Shown: one piece after another, positions 1 to 7,697 of the stretch
Layout of the letters: each line of letters begins with the position of its first letter
Numbering within the stretch: the first letter of the stretch is position 1
Source of the DNA: AA29 sp041481445
Lineage (GTDB): Bacteria; Acidobacteriota; Vicinamibacteria; Fen-336
NCBI GenBank assembly: GCA_041481445.1
Contig: JBGPBV010000180.1
Coordinates: 1 to 13,050, forward strand
Reading direction: 5' to 3'
Length of the DNA: 13,050 bases
Notes under the pieces: model-generated
What the model was told of the DNA's origin: nothing
The model's input: only the letters and a program-made list of their open reading frames with translations
The model's database searches: none
Position numbers and translations under genes: made by a program

Positions 1-1242
1 ATCGTGGCCACCGACAACGAGAGCATCCTCGGCCTGGGCGACCAGGGGGCGGGCGGCATGGGCATCCCCATCGGCAAGCTCGCGCTCTACACCGCCGCCG
101 CCGGCATCCATCCCGCGGAAACGCTGCCGATCAGCCTGGACGTGGGCACGGACAACCAGGCCCTGCTCGACGACCCGCTCTACATCGGCTGGAGGGCGCC
201 CCGGCTGCGGGGCGAGGAGTACTTCTCGCTCGTGGAGGAGCTCGTGCACGCCGTCCACCGCCGCTTCCCGAAGGCGCTGCTGCAGTGGGAGGACTTCCGC
301 AAGGGCACCGCGTTCGCCCTGCTCGACCGCTATCGGAAGGTCCTGCTCTCCTTCAACGACGACGTCCAGGGCACGGCCGCGGTGGCCCTGGCCGGGATCA
401 CCGCCGGCTCGCGGCTGATGGGCCGGCCGCTGGAGCGGCACCGCGTCGTCATCCTCGGCGCGGGCGCGGCCGGGGTGGGGATCGCGCGCCTGCTCCGCGA
501 GGCGCTGCACCGCGCGGGCCTGGAGGGCGCGGAGCTCTGGCGGGCGGTGGCGGTGCTGGACGCGCACGGCCTGGTCGTCGAGGGCGAGGGGCCCACGGAG
601 GACTATCGGCGCGAGCTGGCCTGGCCCCATGCCCTCGCGGAGGCGGAAGGGCTCCGGCCGGGGCACGACCTCCTCGCCGTCGTGCGCGCCCTGCACCCGA
701 CCGTGCTCATCGGCGTCTCCGGCGCCACCGGCGCCTTCACGGAGGCGGTGGTGCGCGAGATGGCCGCCCACGCGGAGCGGCCGCTCGTCTTCCCCCTGTC
801 GAACCCGACCAGCCAGGCGGAGGCCTCGCCCGCGGACGTCCTTCGCTGGACGGACGGACGCGCCCTGGTGGCCACGGGCAGCCCGTTCCCGTCCGTCGTC
901 CAGGACGGCCGCGCGCGGCGGGTGGCACAGGGCAACAACGTCTTCGTCTTTCCCGGCGTGGGGCTGGGCGCGCTGCTGGCGGAAGCGCGCGAGGTCACGG
1001 ACGGCATGTTCCGCGCCGCCGCCTCTTGCCTGGCCGACGAGCTCCGGCCCGAGGACCTCGAGGCGGGCGCGCTCTACCCGCCGATCCCCTCGCTCCGCGG
1101 CGTGACCGCGCGCATCGCGGAGGCCGTGATCCGGCAGGCACGCGCGGACGGGGTGGCGAGCGACGTCCCGGGCGAGGACGTGCCGCGTCGCGTCGCCGAA
1201 GCCATGTGGGAGCCGGCCTACGTCCGGCTGGTGCCGGCGTGA
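1..1242 (+). CDS. maeA: NAD(P)-dependent malic enzyme, C-terminal part (5' end outside window)
   Basis: Oxidative decarboxylation of malate to pyruvate and CO2 with reduction of NAD(P), in the cytoplasm. The frame is open from base 1, so the start and about 130-150 N-terminal residues lie upstream; the GTG at base 4 is internal. Fragment numbering: residues 9-27 carry the family signature around GLGDQGAGGMGIPIGK, with the catalytic lysine at 26. The metal ligands are E97 and D98 (WEDF) and D121 (FNDD). The dinucleotide-binding loop GAGAAGVGIA is at 153-162. The later blocks PLSNPTSQAE and QGNNVFVFPGVGLGAL are also typical. The full protein would be about 550 residues, the size of E. coli MaeA and eukaryotic enzymes rather than the shorter or MaeB-type forms. 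NAD versus NADP preference cannot be settled, so the symbol is a best guess. The stop codon overlaps the GTG of the next gene, implying cotranscription. Confidence 0.95.
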   Translation: MVATDNESILGLGDQGAGGMGIPIGKLALYTAAAGIHPAETLPISLDVGTDNQALLDDPLYIGWRAPRLRGEEYFSLVEELVHAVHRRFPKALLQWEDFRKGTAFALLDRYRKVLLSFNDDVQGTAAVALAGITAGSRLMGRPLERHRVVILGAGAAGVGIARLLREALHRAGLEGAELWRAVAVLDAHGLVVEGEGPTEDYRRELAWPHALAEAEGLRPGHDLLAVVRALHPTVLIGVSGATGAFTEAVVREMAAHAERPLVFPLSNPTSQAEASPADVLRWTDGRALVATGSPFPSVVQDGRARRVAQGNNVFVFPGVGLGALLAEAREVTDGMFRAAASCLADELRPEDLEAGALYPPIPSLRGVTARIAEAVIRQARADGVASDVPGEDVPRRVAEAMWEPAYVRLVPA

Positions 1243-2252
1243 GGGGGCCCATGGTGGCGGTGCTGCTCCTCACCGCCGGCGTCGCGGGCGCCCAGGACGT
1301 CCGCTTCCGCGACCGCATCGACGTGGAGAGCGTGGTCGTGGACGCGCGGGTGGTGGACGAGGCGGGCCGCCCGATCGCCGGCCTCGCGCCCACCGACTTC
1401 CGGCTCAAGGTGGACGGGCACCAGGTCGCCGTGCAGTCCGTCTCGTGGGTGGCCGAAGACGCGCCCCCCGATCCCGCGGTCACGTCCCTCGCCGTGCAGG
1501 CCGGCCTTCCGGCCCCGCCGCGGGGGCGGCTGATCGTCTTCTTCTTCCAGAAGGACCTCGAGCCTTCGCGGGTGATCGGGTTCCTGCAGATGCTGCGCCG
1601 GGCGCGCGAGATGCTCGACGACCTGACCGCGGACGATCGCGTGGCCGTGGTCTCCTTCGACTCCCACCTGAGGCTCTGGGCCGACTTCACCGGCGATCGC
1701 GACCGGCTGCGGCACGTCCTGGACCGTTCGATCCTGTTCGAGCGCGTTCCCGTCCTCGGCGCCGGGCCCGAGCCCTCGCTGGCCGGGCGCTTCGACTCCG
1801 AGAAGGGACGACGCGCCTCCACGCCCGAGACCGCGCTCCTCGTCCTCGGGGAGGCGCTCAAGGAGCTGCCGGGGTCGAAGAGCCTCGTGCTGTTCGGGTG
1901 GGGCATGGGCCAGTGGTCGCCGGGCGTGGGCGTGTTCCTGGACGCGGACTACGGGCCGGCCCGGCACGTGCTGGTCGAGGGCCGGGTGACGGTGTTCGCC
2001 CTCGACGTCACCAATGCCGACTTCCACACCCTCGAGGTCGGCCTGGAGCAGGTGGCGGAGGACACGGGCGGCTTCTACGCCAAGACCCACCTGTTCCCCG
2101 GCCAGGCCCTGGACCGGCTGCAGCACGCGCTGGCCGGCCACTACGTGCTGACCTTCAGCAGGCCCGACCTCCCCCGCGGCGAGCACGCGATCGACATCGG
2201 CCTCGTGGGCCGCAAGGGCCGGGTGATGGCGCGGCCCCGCTACGAAGGATGA
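1239..2252 (+). CDS. Secreted VWFA-related protein (TIGR03436-like)
   Basis: Predicted exported protein of 337 residues with a von Willebrand factor A-like fold; role unknown. Residues 1-19 form a short signal peptide (R2, then VAVLLLTAGVAGA, cleavage near AGA-Q). Residues 27-70 have the beta-rich N-terminal segment typical of this family (VVVDARVVDEAGRPIAGLAPTDF). The VWFA-like part covers about 97-300, with the typical block DDRVAVVSFDSHL at 132-143 and a final GHYVLTF block at 300-306. The usual DxSxS metal site is degenerate: the first strand reads LIVFFFQKDLEPS. The GTG start at 1239 was chosen because it overlaps the previous stop (GTGA) and supplies the signal-peptide arginine. The alternative is ATG 1251, four codons later, which has GAGGGGG just upstream. 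The gene ends in an ATGA overlap with the PAP2 gene. Confidence 0.85.
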   Translation: MRGPMVAVLLLTAGVAGAQDVRFRDRIDVESVVVDARVVDEAGRPIAGLAPTDFRLKVDGHQVAVQSVSWVAEDAPPDPAVTSLAVQAGLPAPPRGRLIVFFFQKDLEPSRVIGFLQMLRRAREMLDDLTADDRVAVVSFDSHLRLWADFTGDRDRLRHVLDRSILFERVPVLGAGPEPSLAGRFDSEKGRRASTPETALLVLGEALKELPGSKSLVLFGWGMGQWSPGVGVFLDADYGPARHVLVEGRVTVFALDVTNADFHTLEVGLEQVAEDTGGFYAKTHLFPGQALDRLQHALAGHYVLTFSRPDLPRGEHAIDIGLVGRKGRVMARPRYEG

Positions 2253-2908
2253 TCGAAGGCGTGAGCGAGCCGTTCTGGGGCCGGCCCTCGCCAAAGGCGC
2301 TGGCTCTCTTCGCGCGCTCCTTCGTCGCGGTGTCGATCCTGTTCGGGATCGTGTACGTCGGGGCGGACGCGTTGACCGCCCGGCGCGCCCAGATGCGCGT
2401 GGACTTCGGCTGGGAGGCGGCGGTGCCGTTCGTGCCCGGGATGGTCTGGGTCTACAGCTCGATCTATCTCGTCTTCCTGGCCGCGCCCTTCGTCCTGCGC
2501 CGCGAGCGTGAGATCGCGGCCCTGGGGGCCGCGATCGCCGTCGTGATCCTGATGGGGGGCGCCGGCTTCCTCCTCTTCCCGGCCCGCCTGGCCTACCCGC
2601 CGGCCCCCGATCCTTCCGGCCCGATCACCGCGGCCGTGATGCGTGTGTCCGACCGCATCAACCTCACCTACAACCTCGTGCCCTCGCTGCACGTCGCGCT
2701 CTCCACGACGACGCTGGGCGCGATGGCGACACGGGCACGGCCCGCCGTCCGGGTCCTGCTCGCCCTCGGGGCGGGCACCGTCGGGCTCTCCACCGTCCTC
2801 ACGCACCAGCATCACGTGATCGACGTCGTGGCCGGCTACGGGGTGGCGGCGGTGGCGGTGCTGGCCGTCTATCGGCCCAGGAGCGCTTTCTCCGGCTCCT
2901 CCGCGTAG
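2249..2908 (+). CDS. PAP2-superfamily integral membrane protein (lipid phosphatase/phosphotransferase-like)
   Basis: A 219-residue polytopic inner-membrane protein of the PAP2 phosphatase/phosphotransferase superfamily. Hydrophobic segments are visible at about 21-41, 61-83, 89-110, 145-163, 165-183 and 190-208. Two catalytic motifs are clear: NLVPSLHVAL (142-151, with the PSxH histidine H148) and STVLTHQHHVID (181-192), corresponding to SRxxxxxHxxxD with H188 and D192 kept and the arginine replaced by threonine. The pattern with YN before the PSLH block resembles the branch containing inositol phosphorylceramide synthase-like transferases, so a lipid head-group transferase is as plausible as a phosphatase. 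The start is ATG 2249, overlapping the previous stop as ATGA. GAAGG lies directly against this start, so translational coupling is the more likely mechanism. The last 40 nt overlap the convergent GH3 gene. Confidence 0.88.
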   Translation: MIEGVSEPFWGRPSPKALALFARSFVAVSILFGIVYVGADALTARRAQMRVDFGWEAAVPFVPGMVWVYSSIYLVFLAAPFVLRREREIAALGAAIAVVILMGGAGFLLFPARLAYPPAPDPSGPITAAVMRVSDRINLTYNLVPSLHVALSTTTLGAMATRARPAVRVLLALGAGTVGLSTVLTHQHHVIDVVAGYGVAAVAVLAVYRPRSAFSGSSA

Positions 2909-4503
2909 GCGCCCGGGAAGACGGCCGACCAGCCGTCGAGCGGGCTCAGGGCCAGGGGCTTGACGTCGCCCAGCCGCTGTCCGCGGCTCCGCGCGCGCTC
3001 GAGGTAGGCCTCGAGGCCCCCGCCCGCGATCCGGAACACGCGCACCGGGTCGAGCTGGCCGAGCCGGCAGGCGTAGGCGTAGTCGGGGTGCCGCTCCAGC
3101 GCTTCCTGGAGGAGGCGGGCGGCGGCGGGCAGCGGCGTGTCACGCTCCACGTACAAGACGTAACTCCTCCCGTCGGGAGCCAGCAGCGCGAAGCGAGGGG
3201 ACACTCCGGCTCCTGCGAAGACATGGGCCAGCGCCGCCGCCACGAAGTCCTCGCGCAGCTTCTCGCCCACGCGATCGGAGAGGTTCCCCTCCTTGCCGAG
3301 GAAGCGCAGGCTGGGCGTGGCGCGGACGAAGCCGGTCACCTCGACGCGGTCCTCCAGCCGATAGCGGTAGAGGCCGCCGCCGGTGGTCACGACCACGGAA
3401 TAGACGCCTCCGGGCTCGAGCTCGTGGGCCAGCCGGGGACCGCCGCGCTCGCCCAGGAACTCGAAGAAGTGCGACCGCAGGGCCAGCGGCCGCGCGCCGT
3501 CGAACGGGATGCTGACCACGGCTTCCGTGGCCAGGAGGCCCTTGGGCTGGACGCGCACGCCGGGGAGGGCCCGCGCGAGCCCATCCGCGTGGAGGGCGGC
3601 GTGGGCGTCGCCCCAGCAGCTCACCAGGCGCAAGCCGGGCCAGAGGGCGGCGGGATCGGAGGGGCCGAGATGGGCGAGCTCGTCCGCGCGCCGCGGGTCC
3701 GCGCGCAGGTGCTTCCGGAGTCGCGCGTGCACCGGCTCGTCCAGGACGCGTGGCGGCCGCAGCGTGCCCCGCCGCACGTCCTCGACCAGGCGGTCCCAGT
3801 GCCGGGGAAGGGCGTCGAGGAGCAGGCCCAGGAAGCTCGGATGCCACACCGACACGAGGGCGAGGTCGCGCGCGCGCAACAGGAACAGCAGCGTCGCGTA
3901 GCGGAACGATTCCAGGTCCGGCACGTGGCGCACGGCCGCGGGCACGGCGAGGGTCGCCTCCACCAGGCGTCGCGCCACCCCCCCCAGGTACGCCGCGTCG
4001 TCCTCGAAGCCGACGCGGACGCCGGCGGCCGTCGTCCTCTCCGCCGCCTCCGAGACCGGTGTGATGGCCCAGTAGCTCCGGCCCCGGGCCAGGGCGGGGT
4101 CCTGGCGCACGAGGTCGAAGATCCAGGGTGCCACCGCGCGCCGCAGCTCGGCCTGCAGCGCGAGGGTGTACGGGATGCGCTTGGCCGCCGTGGTGCCGCC
4201 GGTGGTCTCCAGGGCGCGCACGCGCGAGCGCGTCAGCACCGCCGGCTCGCCCGCGGCGATCCGATCCACCCAGGGAGCGTAGTCGGCGGCGCCGCTCAGG
4301 GGGACGCGGTCCATGTACTCGGCGACGCTGCGTATCGACGCGAAGCGGTGCGCGCGCCCGAACGCGGTCCGGGCGTTCTCGCCCAGGTAGCGCCGGAGGA
4401 TCGCCTCCTGGGTGATCTCGGGAGAGGCCAGGCTCGCGCGGAAGCGCGCCCAGCCCGGGGCGTTGGCCGCCGTCCAGCACAGCCCGGCCAGGGCCGCCCT
4501 CAT
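2869..4503 (-). CDS. GH3 auxin-responsive promoter family protein (acyl-adenylating amide synthetase-like)
   Basis: A 544-residue cytoplasmic protein of the GH3 branch of the adenylate-forming (firefly luciferase) superfamily. Plant members adenylate a carboxylic acid with ATP and pass the acyl group to an amino acid; bacterial members are mostly uncharacterised. Visible motifs: the ATP-loop ETTGGTTAAKRIPYT at 99-113; GLLATEAVVSIPF at 322-334, where plant enzymes have their YxxSE-type block; the diagnostic GGGLYRYRLEDRVEVTGF at 375-392, followed by TPSLRFLGKEG; and a C-terminal GDVKPLAL at 512-519 that may supply the catalytic lysine. The length is close to the 550-610 of plant GH3 proteins. 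The start is ATG 4503, with GGAG 8 nt upstream, overlapping the preceding stop as ATGA. It is the last gene of the operon and probably performs the final condensation step. The substrate cannot be predicted. Confidence 0.9.
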   Translation of the reverse strand: MRAALAGLCWTAANAPGWARFRASLASPEITQEAILRRYLGENARTAFGRAHRFASIRSVAEYMDRVPLSGAADYAPWVDRIAAGEPAVLTRSRVRALETTGGTTAAKRIPYTLALQAELRRAVAPWIFDLVRQDPALARGRSYWAITPVSEAAERTTAAGVRVGFEDDAAYLGGVARRLVEATLAVPAAVRHVPDLESFRYATLLFLLRARDLALVSVWHPSFLGLLLDALPRHWDRLVEDVRRGTLRPPRVLDEPVHARLRKHLRADPRRADELAHLGPSDPAALWPGLRLVSCWGDAHAALHADGLARALPGVRVQPKGLLATEAVVSIPFDGARPLALRSHFFEFLGERGGPRLAHELEPGGVYSVVVTTGGGLYRYRLEDRVEVTGFVRATPSLRFLGKEGNLSDRVGEKLREDFVAAALAHVFAGAGVSPRFALLAPDGRSYVLYVERDTPLPAAARLLQEALERHPDYAYACRLGQLDPVRVFRIAGGGLEAYLERARSRGQRLGDVKPLALSPLDGWSAVFPGAYAEEPEKALLGR

Positions 4504-5231
4504 GCGCCCTTCTCCGTGGCCAGACGCTCCTGCTCACCCGCGTCCCACATCCGGCGGCCGGCCGCGGTCAGGTTCTCGGGCGCGATCTCGGCGAGGCACA
4601 CGAGCTCGTCTCCGCGCGTCCAGCCGGGGTTCCGGGCCAGGAAGAACGAGACGTGCGGGTCGTCGCGGCGCGCGGCGGGGACGTCGGCCAGCGCGCCCCG
4701 CAGCGTCTGCGGGGCCGCGAAGCGCACCACGCCTTCGTCCGGGTGGTAGCGGGGACCGAAGCGCTCGCGCGCGAGCGCGCGCAGGCGCGTCCGCACCGGC
4801 GCCGGCGCGGGGACGTCGTGCCGTGGATGGAAGTCGCGCCAGAACACGGACAGGAACCGGTAGGTGCGGAACCCCGACGTCAGCAGCAGCCAATGGAGCC
4901 GGCGCCCCGGGTACAGCGCACGCAGCGCGCACACCGACCGGATCCAGGAGCGCGCGAGCGCGGGCGAGCCCCAGGCGGAGCGCTCGACGATGGTGTCCCC
5001 CGAGTACACGACGGCCAGGTCCTCTCCGCCCTGGCGCGTGGGATAGACGAGGAGGGTCGAGAAGCCGCGCAGGCGGCCCGGGTCCTCCAGGAGCAGCACC
5101 CAGTTCTTCTCGTCGAGGTCGCGCGAGAACGTCTCCGCCGTGACCCCTTCGAAGTGGGCCTCGAGCAGCCTCCGCATGGCCTGGCGCTCCGCGGGGCCGA
5201 TCTCGGCGCGCGCGACCAGCCGGCCCCTCAC
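4500..5231 (-). CDS. GNAT-like hypothetical protein, 243 residues
   Basis: Not assigned to a named family. The N-terminal half looks like a GNAT acyltransferase fold: a helix (ERQAMRRLLEAHF, 15-27), a strand pair (WVLLLEDPGRLRGFSTLLVY, 44-63), then a strand and helix (LAVVYSGDTIVERSAWG then ALARSWIRSV). The classical acetyl-CoA pyrophosphate loop (Q/RxxGxG/A) is not evident. Conserved-looking residues are the SGDT motif at 77-80, TSGFRTYRFL at 118-127 and the histidines around 135-138 (FHPRH). No signal peptide or membrane segment. The GTG start at 5231 overlaps the stop of the upstream double-GNAT gene as GTGA, and AGGTGG lies 7 nt before it. The stop overlaps the GH3 start. Such tight coupling suggests a physical or stoichiometric partnership with its neighbours. 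Acyl transfer is only an inference. Confidence 0.8.
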   Translation of the reverse strand: MRGRLVARAEIGPAERQAMRRLLEAHFEGVTAETFSRDLDEKNWVLLLEDPGRLRGFSTLLVYPTRQGGEDLAVVYSGDTIVERSAWGSPALARSWIRSVCALRALYPGRRLHWLLLTSGFRTYRFLSVFWRDFHPRHDVPAPAPVRTRLRALARERFGPRYHPDEGVVRFAAPQTLRGALADVPAARRDDPHVSFFLARNPGWTRGDELVCLAEIAPENLTAAGRRMWDAGEQERLATEKGA

Positions 5232-6364
5232 AGCAGGGCCACCTCGACGTGGGGCACGCGGCCGTCGAGACCCTCCACGGCGGCCCGGCCCTCCTCCCAG
5301 TGCACGACGTGCAGGAGGCTCGCGTACTCGCGCGCGCGGCGCAGGCGGCGCGCCACGGCCAGGAGGGGATGGCTCTCCGCGAAGCCCGCCACCACGTAGG
5401 CGAGGCCGCGGCGGCCGCCCTCGGCCAGCACGGCCAGCAGGAGTCGCGCGAAGATGACGGGATCGTCGCCGTCGACGGCCAGGTGCGAGAGGTAGGCCTG
5501 GGCCAGCGGCGCGCCCGGCGCGGGCAGCCGCGGCGTGCCGAGGATGCGGGCGAGGCCGTTGATCCACGGCCGCGCGCGGGCCAGCGGCCGCGCGTATCCG
5601 CGCACCACGACCTGCTTGAACGCGCGCTGGTCCCAGAGCGCGGCGCATCCGGCCACTCGTCCGCCGCGGAAGGCCAGGAAGACGTCGGAGGCGGAGAGGC
5701 CCCGGCACCGCTCCTCGCTGGCGAGGTCCGCCGCCGTCCAGCGCCGCGCCATCTGGAATCTCGGCCCGTTGCGCTCCAGGCAGGCGGCCGCCTCCGCGAG
5801 CCGTGCCGGCCCCGCCGGCTCGATCCCGGAGACGGCGCGTGGGGCCGGCCACGTCGGCAGCACGCGCGTCACGAAGGGCGAGAGCGGCCGGTAGGACGGA
5901 AGGCCGGGCAGGCCGGCTCCCAGCAGCCGGCGGGCCCGTGCGTTGTCGGCCACGATGGCGGTCAGGTCGTACGGCTCCTCGCCCGCCGCCCGGAGCGCGC
6001 GGACGCGCTCGAACCCGCGGATCAGGAGATGGCGGCCGCGGGCGCCCCGCTCCAGGCGGAGCTGGCCGAGGTAGCCGACCCGCCGCGGTGCGCCGTTGAC
6101 GAAGACGGACATGACCGCGCGGCTGCCCATGCCGACGATCCGGCCCGACCGCGTGTCGCGCAGGACGACGGTGGCGTGCGGCCGTCCCTCGACGGAGGCG
6201 GCGAGGAAGGCGTCGGGTTCGCGCTCGAGGGAGAGGCGGATGGTGCCGTCCATCGGGTTGTCGCGGAGCAGGCGGCGCAGCTCGGGCTCGTCGGAGGGGC
6301 GGGCCAGCTCGGCCACCACCGCCGGCTCGGCGCTCAGGCGGCGGGCAGCAGCGAGCCTGGCCAC
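5228..6364 (-). CDS. Tandem GNAT-domain acyltransferase-like protein
   Basis: A 378-residue protein with two apparent GNAT halves. The N-terminal domain (about 20-165) begins ARPSDEPELRRLL, has a DNPMDG block at 35-40, strands VGMGSRAVMSVFVNG, and at 97-124 GYLGQLRLERGARGRHLLIRGFERV, matching the position of GNAT motif A (strand 4, CoA loop, helix). The C-terminal domain (about 183-378) repeats the plan with VFLAFRGGRVAGCAALWDQ (228-246) and YLSHLAVDGDDPVIFARLLLAVL (291-313). The second CoA loop is poorly preserved, so one half may be catalytically dead. The start is GTG 6364, with GGGAGA about 6 nt upstream; this makes a 31-nt overlap with the radical SAM gene before it. Later GTG codons at 6319 and 6316 lack a ribosome-binding site. 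The likely role is acyl transfer to a product of the radical SAM enzymes. The substrate is unknown. Confidence 0.82.
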   Translation of the reverse strand: MARLAAARRLSAEPAVVAELARPSDEPELRRLLRDNPMDGTIRLSLEREPDAFLAASVEGRPHATVVLRDTRSGRIVGMGSRAVMSVFVNGAPRRVGYLGQLRLERGARGRHLLIRGFERVRALRAAGEEPYDLTAIVADNARARRLLGAGLPGLPSYRPLSPFVTRVLPTWPAPRAVSGIEPAGPARLAEAAACLERNGPRFQMARRWTAADLASEERCRGLSASDVFLAFRGGRVAGCAALWDQRAFKQVVVRGYARPLARARPWINGLARILGTPRLPAPGAPLAQAYLSHLAVDGDDPVIFARLLLAVLAEGGRRGLAYVVAGFAESHPLLAVARRLRRAREYASLLHVVHWEEGRAAVEGLDGRVPHVEVALL

Positions 6365-7689
6365 GAGGCATCTCCCAGCGGATAGTGGTTGCGCCCGGTC
6401 ACGTCGGCGCGATGGAGGGCGTTGATGAGGAAGTAGTTCCGGAACATGAACGCGTCGGAGTGGTTCACGGGGTCCAGGGCGCGCCGGACGATGCTCGGCC
6501 ACGAGTAGAAGGCCCGCCGCGCCTCCACGCAGCCCTTCTCGACGTCCTCCGCGCTCAGCCCTTCCGGTCGGAAGGGCACCTTGTTGTAGCTGTAGCGCTC
6601 GTCGAGCCACCAGGCGTCGTAGAGGAGCCGGCCTTCGCGCCGCAGGCGGTCGTAGAGCGGCGTGCCCGGGAAGGGCGTCAGGTGGTTGAAGGCGGCGATG
6701 TAGAAGCCGTGGTCGCGCGCGAAGTCCACCGCCTCCGGGAACGAGGCCGCGGTGTCGCCCTCGTAGCCGAAGACGAACGTCCCGTAGAGCCGGATGCGGT
6801 GGCGCCGGAGGTTGGCGAGCGCCTGCGCGTAGCCGCCGCGCATGGTGTTGAACGACTTGTTCATGCGGCGGAGGGTCTCCGGGTTCAGGCTCTCGAACCC
6901 GATGAGGACGCCCTTGCACCCGCTGCGGGCGAGCAGGTCCAGGAACTCCTCGTCGTGGGCGGCGTTGATGCTGGCCTGGCTCACCCAGCGCAGGCGCAGC
7001 GGGATGAGGGCGCGGAAGAGCTCCTTGGCCTGCTCCATGTTCGACGTGATGTTGTCGTCCACGAAGAAGACGAGGTTGCGGCCGCGGCGCGCCTCCGCCA
7101 GCTCCGACACGATCTCGTCCGCGGGCCGCCGGGTCTGGGTGGCGCTGAACATCGTCGTCACCGCGCAGAACTCGCAGCGGAAATGGCAGCCCCGCCCGGC
7201 CTCGACCAGCGCCACCGGCAGGTACCGCTTGCCGCGGAAGATCCGGCGGTCGGGGCGGACGCCGGCCAGGGGCGCGCGGCCCTCCTGCCGGTAGAGCTTG
7301 CGCGGACGGCCATGACGGTAGTCGTCGAGCACCTCCGGCCACAGCCGCTCGGACTCGCCGACCACGACCGTCTCCGCGTAGCGGGACACCTCGTCCGGGC
7401 ACAGGCTGGCGTGGAAGCCGCCCATGACCACCGGCACCCCGCGGCGCCGGTACTCCGACGCGATCTGGTAGGCGCGCCGCGCGGTGTAGGTCTCCACCGA
7501 CATGGCCACGAGGTCGGTGGGCTCGTCGTAGGGCACGGCCTCCATCCGGTCGTCGTAGAAGCGGACGTCCACCCCGCGCGGTGTGAGCCCGGCCAGGAGC
7601 GCGGGCGGCAGCGGCTCCATCTGCCAGGTCCGGATGTAGGGCTGGCCGGCCCGCCGGCCGATGCACGGATGGACGAGGGTGACGCGCAT
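6334..7689 (-). CDS. B12-binding-type radical SAM protein (second of tandem pair)
   Basis: A 451-residue cytoplasmic Fe-S enzyme expected to cleave S-adenosylmethionine reductively. Residues 1-125 form a Rossmann-like cobalamin-binding-type domain (VMGGFHASLCPDE, 88-100), but the DxHxxG cobalt-ligand motif is not seen. The radical SAM core spans about 160-345 with the cluster motif C168-HFR-C172-EF-C175. It continues with FFVDDNITSN (208-217), LIGFESLNPETL (262-273), FVFGYEGDT (305-313) and TPFPGTPLYDRL (338-349). The C-terminal 100 residues resemble the DUF4070-type extension of B12-dependent radical SAM enzymes such as the hopanoid methylases. Methylation is one possibility; ring or C-C chemistry is another. 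The start is ATG 7689, 8 nt after the previous stop. It is a clear paralogue of the upstream gene and shares the block ALIPLR-x-x-W. Confidence 0.92.
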   Translation of the reverse strand: MRVTLVHPCIGRRAGQPYIRTWQMEPLPPALLAGLTPRGVDVRFYDDRMEAVPYDEPTDLVAMSVETYTARRAYQIASEYRRRGVPVVMGGFHASLCPDEVSRYAETVVVGESERLWPEVLDDYRHGRPRKLYRQEGRAPLAGVRPDRRIFRGKRYLPVALVEAGRGCHFRCEFCAVTTMFSATQTRRPADEIVSELAEARRGRNLVFFVDDNITSNMEQAKELFRALIPLRLRWVSQASINAAHDEEFLDLLARSGCKGVLIGFESLNPETLRRMNKSFNTMRGGYAQALANLRRHRIRLYGTFVFGYEGDTAASFPEAVDFARDHGFYIAAFNHLTPFPGTPLYDRLRREGRLLYDAWWLDERYSYNKVPFRPEGLSAEDVEKGCVEARRAFYSWPSIVRRALDPVNHSDAFMFRNYFLINALHRADVTGRNHYPLGDASWPGSLLPAA

Positions 7690-7697
7690 GGCGGCTC

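Noticed and set aside
4..6. GTG at base 4 as a true start of the malic enzyme
   Set aside because: The sequence is already inside a conserved core block, and the frame is open to the window edge; about 130-150 residues are missing upstream.
285..1238. Upstream extension of the VWFA frame through the malic enzyme gene
   Set aside because: It translates to low-complexity Arg/Gly/Pro-rich sequence, the usual shadow of a GC-rich gene in another frame. The signal peptide begins only at about 1239-1251.
3088..4749. Long plus-strand open frame opposite the GH3 gene
   Set aside because: The composition is antisense-like, with no recognisable motif, while the minus strand carries clear GH3 motifs throughout.
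5249..6385. Long plus-strand open frame opposite the double-GNAT gene
   Set aside because: It is an antisense shadow with no domain. The GNAT frame has fold-like patterning and coupled start and stop overlaps.
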